The translations under genes and the position numbers were made by a program. From Phoma sp. XZ068 (Eukaryota > Ascomycota > Dothideomycetes > Pleosporales > Didymellaceae), in assembly GCA_004835665.1 (NCBI GenBank), contig RBKR01000017.1, positions 682,001 through 746,000 on the forward strand: a stretch of 64,000 bases of DNA. The letters run 5' to 3'. Under the pieces are notes generated by a model. That model did not search any database and was not told the DNA's origin. It worked only from the letters and a program-made list of their open reading frames with translations. Of the stretch, positions 25,553-37,641 are shown in pieces. How positions within the stretch are numbered: the first letter of the stretch is position 1; the number at the start of each line of letters is the position of its first letter.

Positions 25553-28500
25553 ATGGATGCGGAGGGTTCGAGCACCTCCGCTAGCGATGCTGCCAGCGGG
25601 CAAGCCGCAGCAAATATCTTGAAGGCGCCCGCCAGTTCCCAGCAGCATTCGCTGCCCGCGCCGTCCTCGCCCTCGTCGGTCGTCCGCCGCAAGATGGCCT
25701 CCCAAGCGCCCTCTGCCACAAAGAAGGACCCTGTGCCGCCCCGTCGACCGGCTGCAACGAGTGGCACCGCAGCCTCGGCGGGCGCCCGGCGGCCAGCAGC
25801 AGCGTCAACAAGCACAACCACGCGCCCGCCCTCGAGCGCGTCGAAGCCCCTCGGCAGCTCGACGTCGCGCCTCGCCGCGTCAGGGAGCAGCCTGAACAAG
25901 CCGCCAACACGAGCACCTGCAGGCACCGCAGCTCGACGCACTACACTGGCGAGCAAGCCCGCCGCCGATGCCGAGCCCGACCTGTCGTCGGTGACCTCAG
26001 GGGACGAGAACAAGAAGCCCGCCGTGCGCCGCGCCCTGGGAGGGGCAAGCAGTGCCGGTGCAGCAGCCAGGACCACGCCGTCAGCGCGCAGGTCCACCAT
26101 TGCGCCTTCCACTGCCACCGCGGCCGCAAAGCGCCCGTCGACGACCTCACGACCCGGCGCTGAGCCGACGACCACCCGCGCAACACCACGCGCCTCTCTG
26201 GGCCCCTCGACGGCCAAACCCGCGACCACACGCCCGGCGACGACTGCACGCCCGCCTCAGCACACGATCCCTAAAGCGCCCGTCTCCATCATCACCCCAA
26301 AGACGCCCGTGGCCCACGCAAAGAAGCTCTCCATCAGCTCCGTGATCTCGCCGTCGAAAGCAGCGCCCGCAGAACCTCTCACGCAAGCAGCCCCCCCACT
26401 TTCCTCTTTCCACTGCAGATGACTAACGCACACGTTAGGCATAGCCCCATCGACGTTCCCCCGAGGAGCTATGGCCCACTCAAGGACAAAGCTGCATCCG
26501 ATGCCGAAGTCGAAACCAAGAAGACCGTCCCGTTCGGTCCCCTCAAGGCCAGCCTGACCAAAGTAGGCGAGGAGGACAGACGGCCCGGCACCGCGCCCAG
26601 TGGGCCCGCAGAGGTCGACGACGACAGCGAGCGGCGCAAGCTGGCAGTGATGCAAGATTTTTTCAAGGAAACCAGCCTGCGCGAGAAGCTCCAAGAACAG
26701 TGCGACGACCTCAAGAGCGAAGTCAACCAACTGCAAACTACCAACACGAAGCTGAGGAAACAACTCGTCGACGCGCAGACTGCCATCACCGACAAGGACA
26801 AAGCTGTCGCTGCCGCTGGCACAGATTCGGAGGGCTGGGACGAGAACAAACACAACACGATCGTCAATGGCATGGAGAAGAAGTTTGCGCTAGAGACGAA
26901 GCTGCTGGAAGAGCAGAAGCAGAAGCTGGCCGAGGAGAAGCAATTGGCACAAGAGAGGGAAACTGTCGAGGCTGCCAAAGCTGCCGAACTGCAGCAGGTG
27001 CTAGACGACCTCAATGTGGAGCTCGAACGCCAGGGCCGCGAGTGGGATGCCGAGAAGCTACAGCTTGTCGAGCAGGGCGCGAAGATTGAGGCGCTTACCA
27101 AGGAGGTGACCAGTTTGAAGGAAGAGCGAGATACGCTCTCAGCAGACCTAGCCACAGCCAACAGTACCCTCGAAAGCCTGCAGACCAAACTCTCAGACCT
27201 CGAGCAGAGCCACTCAGACGAAGTCCAAGCCCGAGATGGAAAGATAGACACATTGACCAAGACTGTCGAGACACTACGGTCAGAAGTCTCCGCTGCTGAG
27301 AAGCGCCACAACGATGCGTCAGAGGAGGCCAAGCGATCGCTCGATTCGACGTCGTCTGAATCATCAAAGGTCGTGGAGGAGCTGCAGGCCAAGGTATCCT
27401 CGCTGCAGCAACTGCACACTGACGAACTGCGTCAAAAGGACGAGGCAATTACATCCTATAAGCAGAACGAGAAGGAGCTACAGGACGACCTTGCACAGCT
27501 GCAACAGCGGGCTGACCAAACCACCGCTGACCTTGCGAGCGAACGGACTGCGCATGCTGAACACTTGCAAGCCAAAATTGCCGAGATCCAACAGAGCAGC
27601 CAGGACGACCTGAGGGCCAAGGAGGCCGACATTTCCGGTCATCTTAAGTCTATCGAGGACCTGCAGAACCAGATTACATCACTTCAGCAGGGAGAAACCG
27701 ACGGCGCCAGGGTGTCACAGGAGCTTAGCCAGCAAATCAACTCTCTGAAGACGGCACACGAAGAGGCGATTAAGCTCAAGACTGAGCAGAACGAAGAGCT
27801 TGTTCAACAGTTGGAAGCTATCAACGATCAACTCAGCTCTGACGCCACGGAGATCGAGCAATTGAAGGAGGAAGCGGATGGTCTGCGCAAGACGGTCGAA
27901 TCACTTGAACAAGCATCTCAACAGGACAACGCCCGACATACCATTGCCTTCGAGAGCGCGCAACAAGAGCTGAACGATGCAAAGAAGAGAGCAGACTCGT
28001 ACAAGACTGATCTGGAGACCGCTAAGGATAGGCACAGGCAGGATCTCCGCGTTCTTGGTGAGGATCATGAGGGTGAGATCGATTCGCTGCGTGCCGATCT
28101 CGAGGGAGATGCGAAGAAGCGTCTCGACAAGCTTCAAGCCGAGTACGATGCTCTTGTTGCCGAGAAGAACGCTGCACTGGAAGGCCATGAGAAAACTCTT
28201 ACAGACAGAGCAAAGGAGGTTGAGGACGCACAGAAGGAGCTTAGCGCGTTGAAGGAGCGCTCCGGCTCTACCTCACAGGGACTCGATGAAGCGATTGCCA
28301 AGCACAAGCAAGTGCTGGAAGAAAAGACTGCCTTGGCCGAGGCCCATGACATTTCACAGAAGCAGGTCGCCGATCTCGAAGCTCGTGTCGAGGATCTGAC
28401 CAAAGAGAAAGCCCTGATCGAAGAGCTGCAAGCACGACTTGACGCGACGACAGAGGACAAGCAGGCTGCCAACGAAGCGCTTGCAGTCTCAGAAAAATCG

Positions 28501-30771
28501 TCCGCTGAACTTCAGGCCAGGCTGGATACTTTGACTGGAGAGAAGCAAGCTGTTGAAGATGAGCGCGTCGAAATCGAGCAGGCTCTTGCCAAGATCCAGA
28601 GCGAGCTCAAAACTTCGGGCCAGCAAAAGCAAGCCCTCGAGGAACAATGTGCAGATCTGGAAAAGTCCGTCACAGACCTCAAGGCTCAACACGACACGCT
28701 CTCGGAAGAAAAGACTGCAATGGCAGAATCGCACGCGCGTTCCATCGATGCTTTGAAGTCCGACTCCAACAGCACCACAAAGAAGATCCTTAATGAGCTA
28801 CAGTCAAAGTACGACACCCTGCTTGAGGAGAAGAGCCGCATCGAGAACGGGCACACAAGGGAGCTCGGGGACATCCAAGCCAAATGCGATACCCTTGGTA
28901 AGCAACTTGCGGATGTCGAGACCAAGCTCGAGGAAAGTAGAACGGCACAGAAGACGGCAGAGGACGCTCATACCGAAGCACTCGAGAAGGCACTGGATTC
29001 GCAACGTCAGGAGATTGAGCAGAAATACGTGGCACTTCTTGAGGAAGTCCAAGCTGATAGTACCAAACTCGAGCAGGAGAAGGGTACCGCTCTCACAGAG
29101 AAACAGTCAGTGCTGGACGAACTCGAGGTTCTCAAGAAGGATCTCTACGCTCAGATCGAGGACCTCAAACACGAGCTGGCAGAGAAGGAAGAGATTGATT
29201 CAGCCGGCTTGGTCGAGGTCAGCAAGAAGTACGAGACGCTTCTAACCGAGCAGTCTGTATCTGACAAAGAGGCCCACGAAGCTGCTATCGAAGACCTAAA
29301 AAAGTCTTTGAAGGGAGAATACGAGCATGCCATGCAGCAAGCCTTGACTGAAGTTGAGACCCTCAAGCAGAAGTTGACTTCGAAGGAGCAGGCTGACTCG
29401 GCTGGCTTAGCTGAAGTGGCGGAGAAGTACGAGTCGCTCTTGGCCGAACAAGCTGCTGCTGACAAGCGGGATCATGAGGCTACGATGGCATTGTACAGGG
29501 ACTCTGCGGACACCGATCTTAACGAGGCAAAGGAGCGATACGAGGCTCTTCTCGTTGAGAAGGACTCGTTGAAAGATGAGTACGAGCGCGCAAAGGAAGA
29601 AGCGAATGCGGAAGTCAATGAGCTTAAGCGCGAGTTGACGGCCAGGGAACAGTCTGGTGCTGCTGAAGCTGCCGAAGTCCGCAAAGAGTACGATACACTT
29701 GTCGCGGAGAAGACTGCTGCCGACGAGGCACACGAGGCCGCACTTTCCGATCTGAAGCAGTCGCTCGAAAGTGAACGTAAGCACGCCATCGCTGAACTTC
29801 AGTCCCAGAACAGCGCCTTGCAGGACAAGTTTACGAAGATGGACGACGAACACCAACAAACCCTTGCTCAGCTGAAGCAACAGCTAGAAGCTGACCACTC
29901 CACTGGCGCAGAGGCACTGCGAAAACAGCTGGAAATTGTTCAGAAGCAGCATACAGACGCTACTGAGCAGATGGCTAAGGCGCACGAGGATGCTATATCG
30001 GAGATCATGGTCGGTATGCAGAACAGTGCGGCAGATGCTGTTCAGCAACTGCAGAAGAAGTACGAAGCCCTACAGGCGCAGATGGAGGCTGCAGAGGCCA
30101 GCCATACCGCCGAGATCGAGGCCATCCAACGGGACAGCACTGAGCAGCAATCTCTGCACAGCGACCTGCAATCACGACTTGACAAAGTGGTTGCTGAGCT
30201 CGAGACTTCTTCCGAGGACGTGAAGCGACTCCAGGACACAATCGAAGCCATTGAGGCCGAACGAGACCGAGCATACCAGGCTGCCGTTGAAGCCGAAGAT
30301 CGCATCGAGACTTTCAAGGGCGAGGTCGTTAGGAAGCATCTTGCTCGTGTCGAGCCTTTGCAGAAAGAGAACACAGCGCTTCTCAACAAGATCGACCGCC
30401 TGCAGGATATGCTAGCAGCCGGGGACAGGATCGCTCGCGCCGCGGCCAGCATGGGCGAGAGGCGCGAGATGAGCGCCTTGGTGGAGGAGTCGGAGGAGGA
30501 GCAGGACAGTTCCACTTCTGCTGGGTCGGGTGCTTCGGCTCCCGGTGCGACACGCGCAACTCCACTTCCGAACGGCGCTGCCAAGGATGTTGTTGGTACT
30601 GTAAGTGATTCTAGCCGTTCCACTCGCATTCATGTGTGCAAGGACAGATTGCTAACGGAGCCCCAGCAGTTGGCCGCCATGCAAGAGACTCTTTCTCAGC
30701 TTAACGCGCTGAACAACGATGCGATTGCTGAGAGCGAAAGGACTGCCCAGAGGCTCACAGAGCGGGATTAG
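25553..30771 (+). CDS. giant coiled-coil protein with basic disordered N-terminus
   Basis: The likely structure is join(25553..26352, 26439..30600, 30667..30771), giving 1,688 residues. The first intron has a weak GTCGAA donor but a good ACTAAC branch 13 bases before TTAG. An alternative, 26342..26418 (GTGATC donor, pyrimidine tract, CAG), also keeps frame. The second intron (GTAAGT donor, CTAAC branch) is exactly 66 bp and stop-free, so retention would add 22 residues. Residues 1 to about 270 are Ala/Ser/Thr/Pro/Arg-rich, basic and low-complexity. About residues 350-1590 form near-continuous heptad coiled coil rich in Glu, Lys, Gln and Leu. A motif of the form Y-E/D-x-L-x-x-E recurs in it at least eight times. 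The tail has an acidic Ser-rich stretch (EESEEEQDSS). It resembles scaffold or tether proteins of cytoskeleton, spindle pole or Golgi in build, but coiled coils match unrelated proteins, so I give no specific function. Confidence 0.88.
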
Positions 30772-31715
30772 AACTTCTTGCTCTGGTGGGAGATGATGGT
30801 CTGGGGAAAGGAGATCGAGGAGTCGTTCGCAGAACGTAGCAAACGACTTGTGCACTTCTCTGGTCAGGAGTGCAAAGGCTTGTTGTGATCCTTCGTGTAC
30901 GATGTTATGTTCGGAGCATGAAAGGCTGCGTATACCCACTCAATGCATTTATTGTTTTACTCATCTTTGAACTTGGGCGGACTTCAGTCTTGCACCTACT
31001 CTACATGGCCTTCGTATTCGCATGGTGTTGTGATGTGACAGCGGCGCCGCCTTCCGTGTGGGGGCCAAGATCTTTGATAAGGCTACCGCTCACGCGTCGT
31101 TCGTCCGTCGCCTCTCCACCATTCACACCTCACGGCAAGCGCCTCGCCGTATACCTTGCAATGCAGATCAAGACACGTCTAAACCTTTTTCGTACACTTT
31201 CGTGTTTTTCGGTTAAAACAAAGGACGCGTGAGTATGTTTTTGACAAGGGCAGGCGAGATGCGTCGCGTGTTGCACCTCGAGCATATTCGGAGCACAGCA
31301 ACTTGACCATCAGAGCCTCAGACTTAGGTGCGGAGACTACCTGCCTCTAGGCTGAGGCTTGAGCTTTTATCGATCTTTATGCATTGATACTTCGCATACT
31401 GTCGCCTTGTCCCGGTGTCCCATTCGGGCACTCGTGTTACACTGATGCTGACACTCCGCACCCACTCATGGGGCAGGCCACCGTACAATGAGGCTCAACT
31501 GCTGCTTTGCGACACCACTGCGAAGCCTCAAAATATGCTGATGTTTAATTGGACGTCCACTGATATAGGCAGAAGTCGCTAACCACAACAGATACAGCAG
31601 GTGTACATCCCCCTGCATGTGGCTGCTGAGCTGCACCTAAAGCCGAGGCAGCCCCGCCCTGATACTGAACTTCAATTTCTCCCAGCCTTATGTCCTCGAT
31701 AGATTTTGGGTGATT
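30772..31715. other. intergenic; may hold a first exon of the membrane protein
   Basis: No independent gene is seen. The frame of the downstream membrane protein stays open upstream of its first ATG back to a CAG acceptor at about 31683-31685 (PYVLDRFWVI precedes the ATG). An unrecognised short 5' exon in this interval is therefore plausible. Confidence 0.4.
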
Positions 31716-34472
31716 ATGGGAAAGATCAGCTTTCATCAATGCGGCACACTATTCAAAGAAAACGCAACACTTCAATCATTATGGGGATGGAACGGCACCA
31801 TCGTTGGCATCCAGCGCAACTACACTACACAAATCTCGCGGGAAGGCTGCATTCACGTCTGCGGTAATGGTGTTGACTATTATCCCTGGAAAGATGTGTC
31901 AGGTACTATCACGACTTGGATCCTCCCAGTTGTTGGTACCCTCCTGCAAGCGCCTTTCGAAAGCAACGCGGCGAGGCGCACACTTCTTGCCATCACCCGT
32001 TGGGTGGGATCGCCAATCGCATCTCTCAGCTACGTACTATGGAACATCAAGGTCTCCGCGAAAGCAGCCCTGATGGTTGATATGGCTGTGAAGTATGAGG
32101 AGACGCCAGAACTCGAATCGGATTTTGGCAGTATGCGCGACTCTATGTATCTACTCCTGGCGATGAACCAGTACACCCTCAAGGATGAAGTGGTGTCTAG
32201 CTCGAAGGAGGCCGAAGGGCTGCTGCGCATAGTCTTATTCAGCAAAGACTTGAAGTTGACTGACACCAAGAAGACTCTGCGCCAGATGAGACGCATTCTG
32301 GCTCGCGAGTTACGGGAGATGCGCAGACGTGGCGCGGTGCCCGGTATGTTGATTATATATGTTCTGTGTTTTGTCCACTACTGATAGAAACGCTAGTGTT
32401 CGTATCGACCATGTGGTTTCTTTTCGCATTCGCGCTCTCCATACAAGCCGCATTTGTCGATCTTGGTCAAAACACTACCGCTCACGATCTTGCACTTGGT
32501 TGTCTTCTAGCCTGGTTTCCGATACTCATCATGGGCTCGATTGTAGACCGCAACCCCATCGCAGCTGAAGCCATTCGGAAGAAGCTCAACACCTTGGTCG
32601 ATCACGTGCGTCACGCGCTTAGAGATAAGCAGCATCGGGAAGACTTCGTTAACTCTTTTGCCGACCAGCCAAATTTCGAAGAGCTAAAAGCTGAAGTGGA
32701 GTATCTCGCAACGCTCTCAGTAGGTGAAGATATGAAGAATTTCTTCCAAGAGTTTGCAGGTCAAGCTCGTGTACGATGGCATTATGGCGCGGCTCACCCT
32801 ATCCTCTCAGACATCGAAAACTGCTATATCGCCGACAAGGGACGCAACTGGCTGGCGGATGAAGCAGAGGCGCGCGCAAGTCTTGTAACGGGACGCAGCA
32901 ACGAGGAAGGACTTGTATGGTTCGACATCCGTGAGTTCTGGCAAGTCGCTAGCGCTGTCATTATTGTTGGCGCAAGCTGTGGTGGTGCCTTCATACTCAG
33001 CTTCTTCACGCCAACGGTTGGTTTAGGGTGTCGCAGTGGCGGCTACACTATTTTCTTCAGCATCTCGCTCGGCCTCTTGATCATGGAAATGACTGTGTGG
33101 TTAGTATTGTCGCCCTACAAAATCGACAAGTGGCCTTGGATCGCCCGAGCAGAGGGACGGCTGAACAGCAGCGCGACTATAAACGATTGGGGAATTGGCG
33201 CTCAACAAGGCTGGGTGAAGCTCAAGAGACGAGCATCCAGCTTCTTGCTCAATACGGAAAACTTGGCCATCAGGGCCGTTGTTCGCATTACGCTCCTCTT
33301 TCCATGGAGAAGCAAAAAGGACGTCGAAAGGAGGGTGGAAGACTACCTAGAGGATTTAGCAAGACGGCGTCGCAACATGGGCTCGCAGAGACAGTGGGAG
33401 GTCTTCTTCTTTCGACCTTTGGAGACCTTTAACACGATCTGGCTTGTGTACATTGTGTTGGCGCAAACATTCGGATGGTACGTAAATCCCGATGCACAGC
33501 AATTTTGTGTCACATCCTGAAGCAGTACGCTTGGGTCATGTTCAAAATTCTAACGCTACCAGGTACAAAACATGTGAATGCGTAACCAGCAACTGGGGTG
33601 GAGCTGGCGGCTATCTTGATTTCAGTGTGCAAGATACTTCCAACAGCAAGTGGGTCTTGTATTACTGGACCGCAGGAACCACGATTACTGCGTTCGTCAT
33701 GTTTCTCTCCATGTTTTACATCACAGTTGAATGGTGTCAACAGTCATTTTTGTCCACCGAGGACTACGAAGATGCTATGCACGGTTTACGGATGACCAGA
33801 TCGTACCGACAGTATACATATTTTGTACGACTCATCTCACGGTTTGTCGCTCAATTTACCCTGGACCCATTAGAGTGGCTGGCCTACAAGGCCGGTCTCA
33901 TCAAAACCAAACAACGGACAATAGTCTGGACGAAGAAATACAGATGGAACCCAATTGTACCGCTAACTTCGAAGCCGATTATAACGCCTTCTTTCGAACT
34001 GACAGACCTTTCCGAGGTACCACTTGACGGTCCCCTCGCACAGGAGACGCCGGCCTTGGCCCACTCCCCGTTCCCACCAGCCATACCCATGGGCCGTCTA
34101 CGCACAGGAAGTGACACTTCTATGCGATCACCGTACAGACCAGAGTATGAGTACAGGATCAGCCAGGACTCATCTTCGCCTCTCATAAAACGTCCGTCGG
34201 AAGCTCATCGTACAGGATACCGCACAGACTCTTTGTCGAGCGAGGAGCAGCGCATCAGTACTGACCACGCTGAAATGCCCATAACTTCACCGACTGAGCA
34301 GACACCGTTTACGGGATGGCTTGGGCTCAGCGCGGCGTTGCAACCTCGTCACGCTTACAGAAGGGCCAATTCTGATCCTGGCAGTCCACCGTTCGAACTG
34401 CCGCCACCGAACCAAGATGCATTGGGCATAAACATGGATAATGCAGATCTGGAGAGTGGAACGCGACGTTGA
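31716..34472 (+). CDS. fungal multi-pass membrane protein of unknown function
   Basis: Three exons, join(31716..32343, 32397..33477, 33563..34472), encode 872 residues from the first ATG. Introns of 53 bp (GTATGT donor) and 85 bp (GTACGT donor, CTAAC branch) keep the frame. The N-terminal part (GTLFKENATLQSLWGWNGT, CIHVCGNGVDYYPW) has paired cysteines and Asn-x-Ser/Thr sites, as in a lumenal or extracellular domain. About seven hydrophobic segments follow: TWILPVVGTLLQ, MWFLFAFALSIQAAF, LALGCLLAWFPILIMGSIV, ASAVIIVGASCGGAFILSFF, IFFSISLGLLIMEMTVWLV, TIWLVYIVLAQTFGW and TAFVMFLSMFYITVEW. The last 200 or so residues are polar and Ser/Pro-rich, likely cytosolic. I know this type as a family of uncharacterised fungal membrane proteins. 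Such proteins usually start with a signal peptide, so the true first exon is probably upstream. Transport or sensing is only a guess. Confidence 0.82.
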
Positions 34473-34516
34473 CAGAATGCATTGTATTATGCACACTAAA
34501 AAATTGATATACCCGG

Positions 34517-36958
34517 TTAAATCTCCGCTAAGGCATCTCCATTCTTGTTGACGATACGCAACGCAGTGCTGCGATTCTTGACTTCCGCCTTGGTCACAAT
34601 GCCTTGGTCATCCCACTCGAAGTTTACTGAACCACCACCCCTCATCACGAGACCTTGGACCTTACCGCCGGCCCAAGCTGCAGGGATGGCCGGACCAAGA
34701 GTTACTGTCCGTGTGCTATTGTCACCAAACGCATTAGGCAAGTCAACGACGAGCATACTGAGCACAGCACCGCCTAATCCGTAGTTTGCGTCAATCTGAA
34801 ATGGTGTTCTGAGCCCAGAATACATGGAAAAGCCGTTGTCGACAAAATTCTCGTCGATAGCATAGCGCAGCTCGAAGTGCGCTCTTTCGGTGTTGTTCAG
34901 TCGAGCCCAGCAGGCAGACCGCCACACCTTTGCCCAGCCGGCGTTTGCATCCGCAGCGTTGCCCTCGCCACGGCTGTATAACTTCTGCGCAATGGCTTCT
35001 TGGATCGTGGCGTTGCTATAGCCGCCCATGTACGAGGAAAGACTGTATCCTGGATGCCAGCCGACTAGCTCGGACAGATGGCGATGAGTGTCGTTGATGA
35101 AATCGTAGCCGAAAGAGTCAGGCAGTTTCCACTCCTTGATCTGGCCAAATGCGCCAATGTGGAAGCCTTTGTCGAGCCGAGCAAGGGAACTTGTGACGTT
35201 TGCTACGAACGCTTCGTTCGTCTCTCCACCTGTAGAGCTTACGGACAGTACGGTGTCAAACACCTGATGGACCAATTGCTGGAAATGTGCACACCCAAAC
35301 GTTGTCGGGCCATGCTCCGGGCTATTACACGGAGTGACTACAAGCGTACCATCTTTGGAGAACTCATCGACTTGTAGCTGGCTCAGCCAGAACTCAGCAA
35401 CACCTTTCAACATGGGATAGCCTTGCGCGCGCAACCACTCCGTATCCTGCGAATACTCCCAGTGATCGAACACGTGCTGCATCATCCACGCCGCCGTAAC
35501 GGCATAGTTTGCCCACGACGGCCCGTTCTTCATACCCGTGTGTCCGAAAATGTTGATCTCGTTGTGCAACACCCATCCCGGCGCGCCATAAAGCAGCTTC
35601 GCCGTCTCCTGGCCGCGAGGGATCCAGGTGTCGACCATGAAGTCCCACAGTGGAGATTGCTGGTCTGTCAGTCCGGTCTGATCGGCCGTCCAGTGGTTCA
35701 TCTGTAGATTGATGTTTGGGTGGTAGTCGGCGCCCCATGCGGCGTTCAGATTTTCGCTCCAGCGGCCTTGGAGGTTGGGTGGCAGGGAGCCGGGGCGAGA
35801 GGCGGAAATGAAGAGGTAGTTTGCATAGTCGAAGAGCACGTTCTCGAGGAATGGATCGCCGGCAGCGTTGCTGGCTGTGTAGCGCGCGATGATGTCGGAT
35901 GTCTGTCTGTCGACCGAGTTCAGAGGATCAGGAAGTGAGAGTGAGAAGCGACCGGTGAGAGAAGTGAAGTCCTCGATGTGGCTTTCCTGTAGCTTCTCCA
36001 GCGTTTTCGCAGCTGCAGCGCGCGTGGTAGCTTCAACACTTGGCCCTGGGTCTTCGCCGCGGAATGAGTATTCAAATTCTGCTGTTCCCTTCTTTGAATC
36101 GTAATTTGTTCCTGCACCGACAACTATTGCGACACTTGTTGTTCCGTTGGCAGGCGAGATACCCAGCTTCCCAGTACCATCTAGGCAGGTTGTCTCAACA
36201 CTCGAGCCCGACACCACACGCGCAATTGCGTCGTATCGCATGCCCTCCGGCGGGCCGAGCTGCGTCACTCCTCGTATGCGCACATGCGCCGTGTTGTTCC
36301 CAGGGCCTACTCCATCTACGCAAGTAACGTTCTGCAGTCCCGGTCCCACCTGCTTATTATCGAGGCGTACTTCCAATGAGGGCAGCCATTTCGAGGACTG
36401 AATCGCATACACGCACACCTGATCCGGAAACGAACAGAACGCACTCGTTTCAAAGTCCTGGCCATCAGCAGAGAACTTCGTCGTGTGAATGCCGTTCGCA
36501 AGATCCAAACTCCTCTTGTACCCAGTCACAGACGTGTTGCTGCCCGCGAGCGACGGCAACGTAACAGTCAGATTCCCCAACACACGATACGTGCCATAGT
36601 AGCTGCCATCTCCCAGCAGCTGTGTTACATTACCTGTTCCGTTCTCGAAGATCCAGTCCCGGATGCCGGCGAGGCTGCCTGCCACTGGCGCACTGGGGTT
36701 TCCGCCCGTGTAATTGGATGCTTCGAAGGGCCCGCCAGACCACAAGCTGTCAACGTTCAAGCTCAAGACCTCGGCGAGCGCAGAGCCGTGCGCAAGTACG
36801 CCCAAGCGACCATTTCCGATGGGGTAGGCGGTGCGGATGACGTCGTTGTCCTTTGCGGCATTCGTAGACCATAGCGATTTCGCATCGACGGGTGGTGCCA
36901 ATGCAGAAAACAATGAGATTACAGATAACCACTGGCTATTCCATAAGGTGGTGCCCAT
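34517..36958 (-). CDS. secreted GH95 alpha-L-fucosidase
   Basis: Single exon, 813 residues. The N-terminus is hydrophobic (LSVISLFSALAPPVDA), consistent with a signal peptide. It is followed by the GH95 N-terminal beta domain beginning LWSTNAAKDNDVIRTAYPIG and VLSLNVDSLWSGGPFEASNY. The (alpha/alpha)6 catalytic part includes YHPNINLQMNHWTADQTGL, CNSPEHGPTTFG and FQIDANYGLGGAV. By comparison with bifidobacterial 1,2-alpha-L-fucosidase, the paired Asn in NIN, the Glu in SPE and the Asp in FQID are the expected active-site residues, and all are present. Length is usual for the family. The enzyme removes fucose from glycans by an inverting mechanism. Some GH95 members act on alpha-L-galactose instead, which sequence reading cannot separate. 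Many Asn-x-Ser/Thr sites support secretion. Its stop lies only 45 bp from the stop of the convergent membrane-protein gene. Confidence 0.93.
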   Translation of the reverse strand: MGTTLWNSQWLSVISLFSALAPPVDAKSLWSTNAAKDNDVIRTAYPIGNGRLGVLAHGSALAEVLSLNVDSLWSGGPFEASNYTGGNPSAPVAGSLAGIRDWIFENGTGNVTQLLGDGSYYGTYRVLGNLTVTLPSLAGSNTSVTGYKRSLDLANGIHTTKFSADGQDFETSAFCSFPDQVCVYAIQSSKWLPSLEVRLDNKQVGPGLQNVTCVDGVGPGNNTAHVRIRGVTQLGPPEGMRYDAIARVVSGSSVETTCLDGTGKLGISPANGTTSVAIVVGAGTNYDSKKGTAEFEYSFRGEDPGPSVEATTRAAAAKTLEKLQESHIEDFTSLTGRFSLSLPDPLNSVDRQTSDIIARYTASNAAGDPFLENVLFDYANYLFISASRPGSLPPNLQGRWSENLNAAWGADYHPNINLQMNHWTADQTGLTDQQSPLWDFMVDTWIPRGQETAKLLYGAPGWVLHNEINIFGHTGMKNGPSWANYAVTAAWMMQHVFDHWEYSQDTEWLRAQGYPMLKGVAEFWLSQLQVDEFSKDGTLVVTPCNSPEHGPTTFGCAHFQQLVHQVFDTVLSVSSTGGETNEAFVANVTSSLARLDKGFHIGAFGQIKEWKLPDSFGYDFINDTHRHLSELVGWHPGYSLSSYMGGYSNATIQEAIAQKLYSRGEGNAADANAGWAKVWRSACWARLNNTERAHFELRYAIDENFVDNGFSMYSGLRTPFQIDANYGLGGAVLSMLVVDLPNAFGDNSTRTVTLGPAIPAAWAGGKVQGLVMRGGGSVNFEWDDQGIVTKAEVKNRSTALRIVNKNGDALAEI

Positions 36959-37641
36959 GGTGACGGTAGCTATACGTTTCCTTCCTTAACCAAAGTATGG
37001 CGCGTTACTCGGCGCCGTTTATACCGCATGCAACGTCATTCAGGTACGCGCGCGGGGTAATTCGATACCGCCCGGGAGCACCGTTTTGCTGGGATGCATA
37101 TTGCAGTGCATGGCGGGGAAGGATACAACGGCTTCCTGTTTGGGATCGGTGAGGGTGATCGTCAACTGAGATTCTCCGGCTTGGTGGGGGATTTTAACCG
37201 GTGCTGTGTCTGGAGTTGTAGTGGACAACAACGTACCCTGTACTTCGAGCATTTTATAAGGGAGGACCTGAAGTGACTGAGATACCGGTAGTTAAGTCTG
37301 ACTTTGTTGGATGTATGATGTTTCAAAGTTCAGGTTGAGCTTTCGAGATGAAGTACAGTTGCCGTGAAGGAGAGAGTGGATTTTGACGTACAGTAAGTTA
37401 GGATAGACCACTGAATCTTTCAGAACCAGCATCAACGGGAGTATAATGCACCTGTATAGCAAGTAATACGTTCGTGTCCGAGGTGTCGGCGACCTTTACC
37501 TTGCGGTAAGCCTGTTTTTACTATCTTCATGACGCTCGCCATCGTAACCAGGTAAGAGAGCTAGCAAGTACAAATATAGTTCTTCAATGGACAGACTGCA
37601 TCGCTCCTTCTAACCAAGCACCCTCACCATCGCCCAGCAAC
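36959..37641. other. intergenic region, divergent promoters
   Basis: This 680-bp spacer separates the fucosidase start and the start of the next plus-strand gene. It contains no plausible frame. It presumably holds both promoters, but no specific site was recognised. Confidence 0.5.

Noticed and set aside
26469..27419. 316-codon minus-strand frame antisense to the coiled-coil gene
   Set aside because: Ser/Leu/Cys-rich mirror of Glu/Lys/Gln codons on the coding strand, a typical shadow of coiled-coil sequence.
30042..30629. 195-codon antisense frame at the end of the coiled-coil gene
   Set aside because: Same shadow effect; no independent coding sign.
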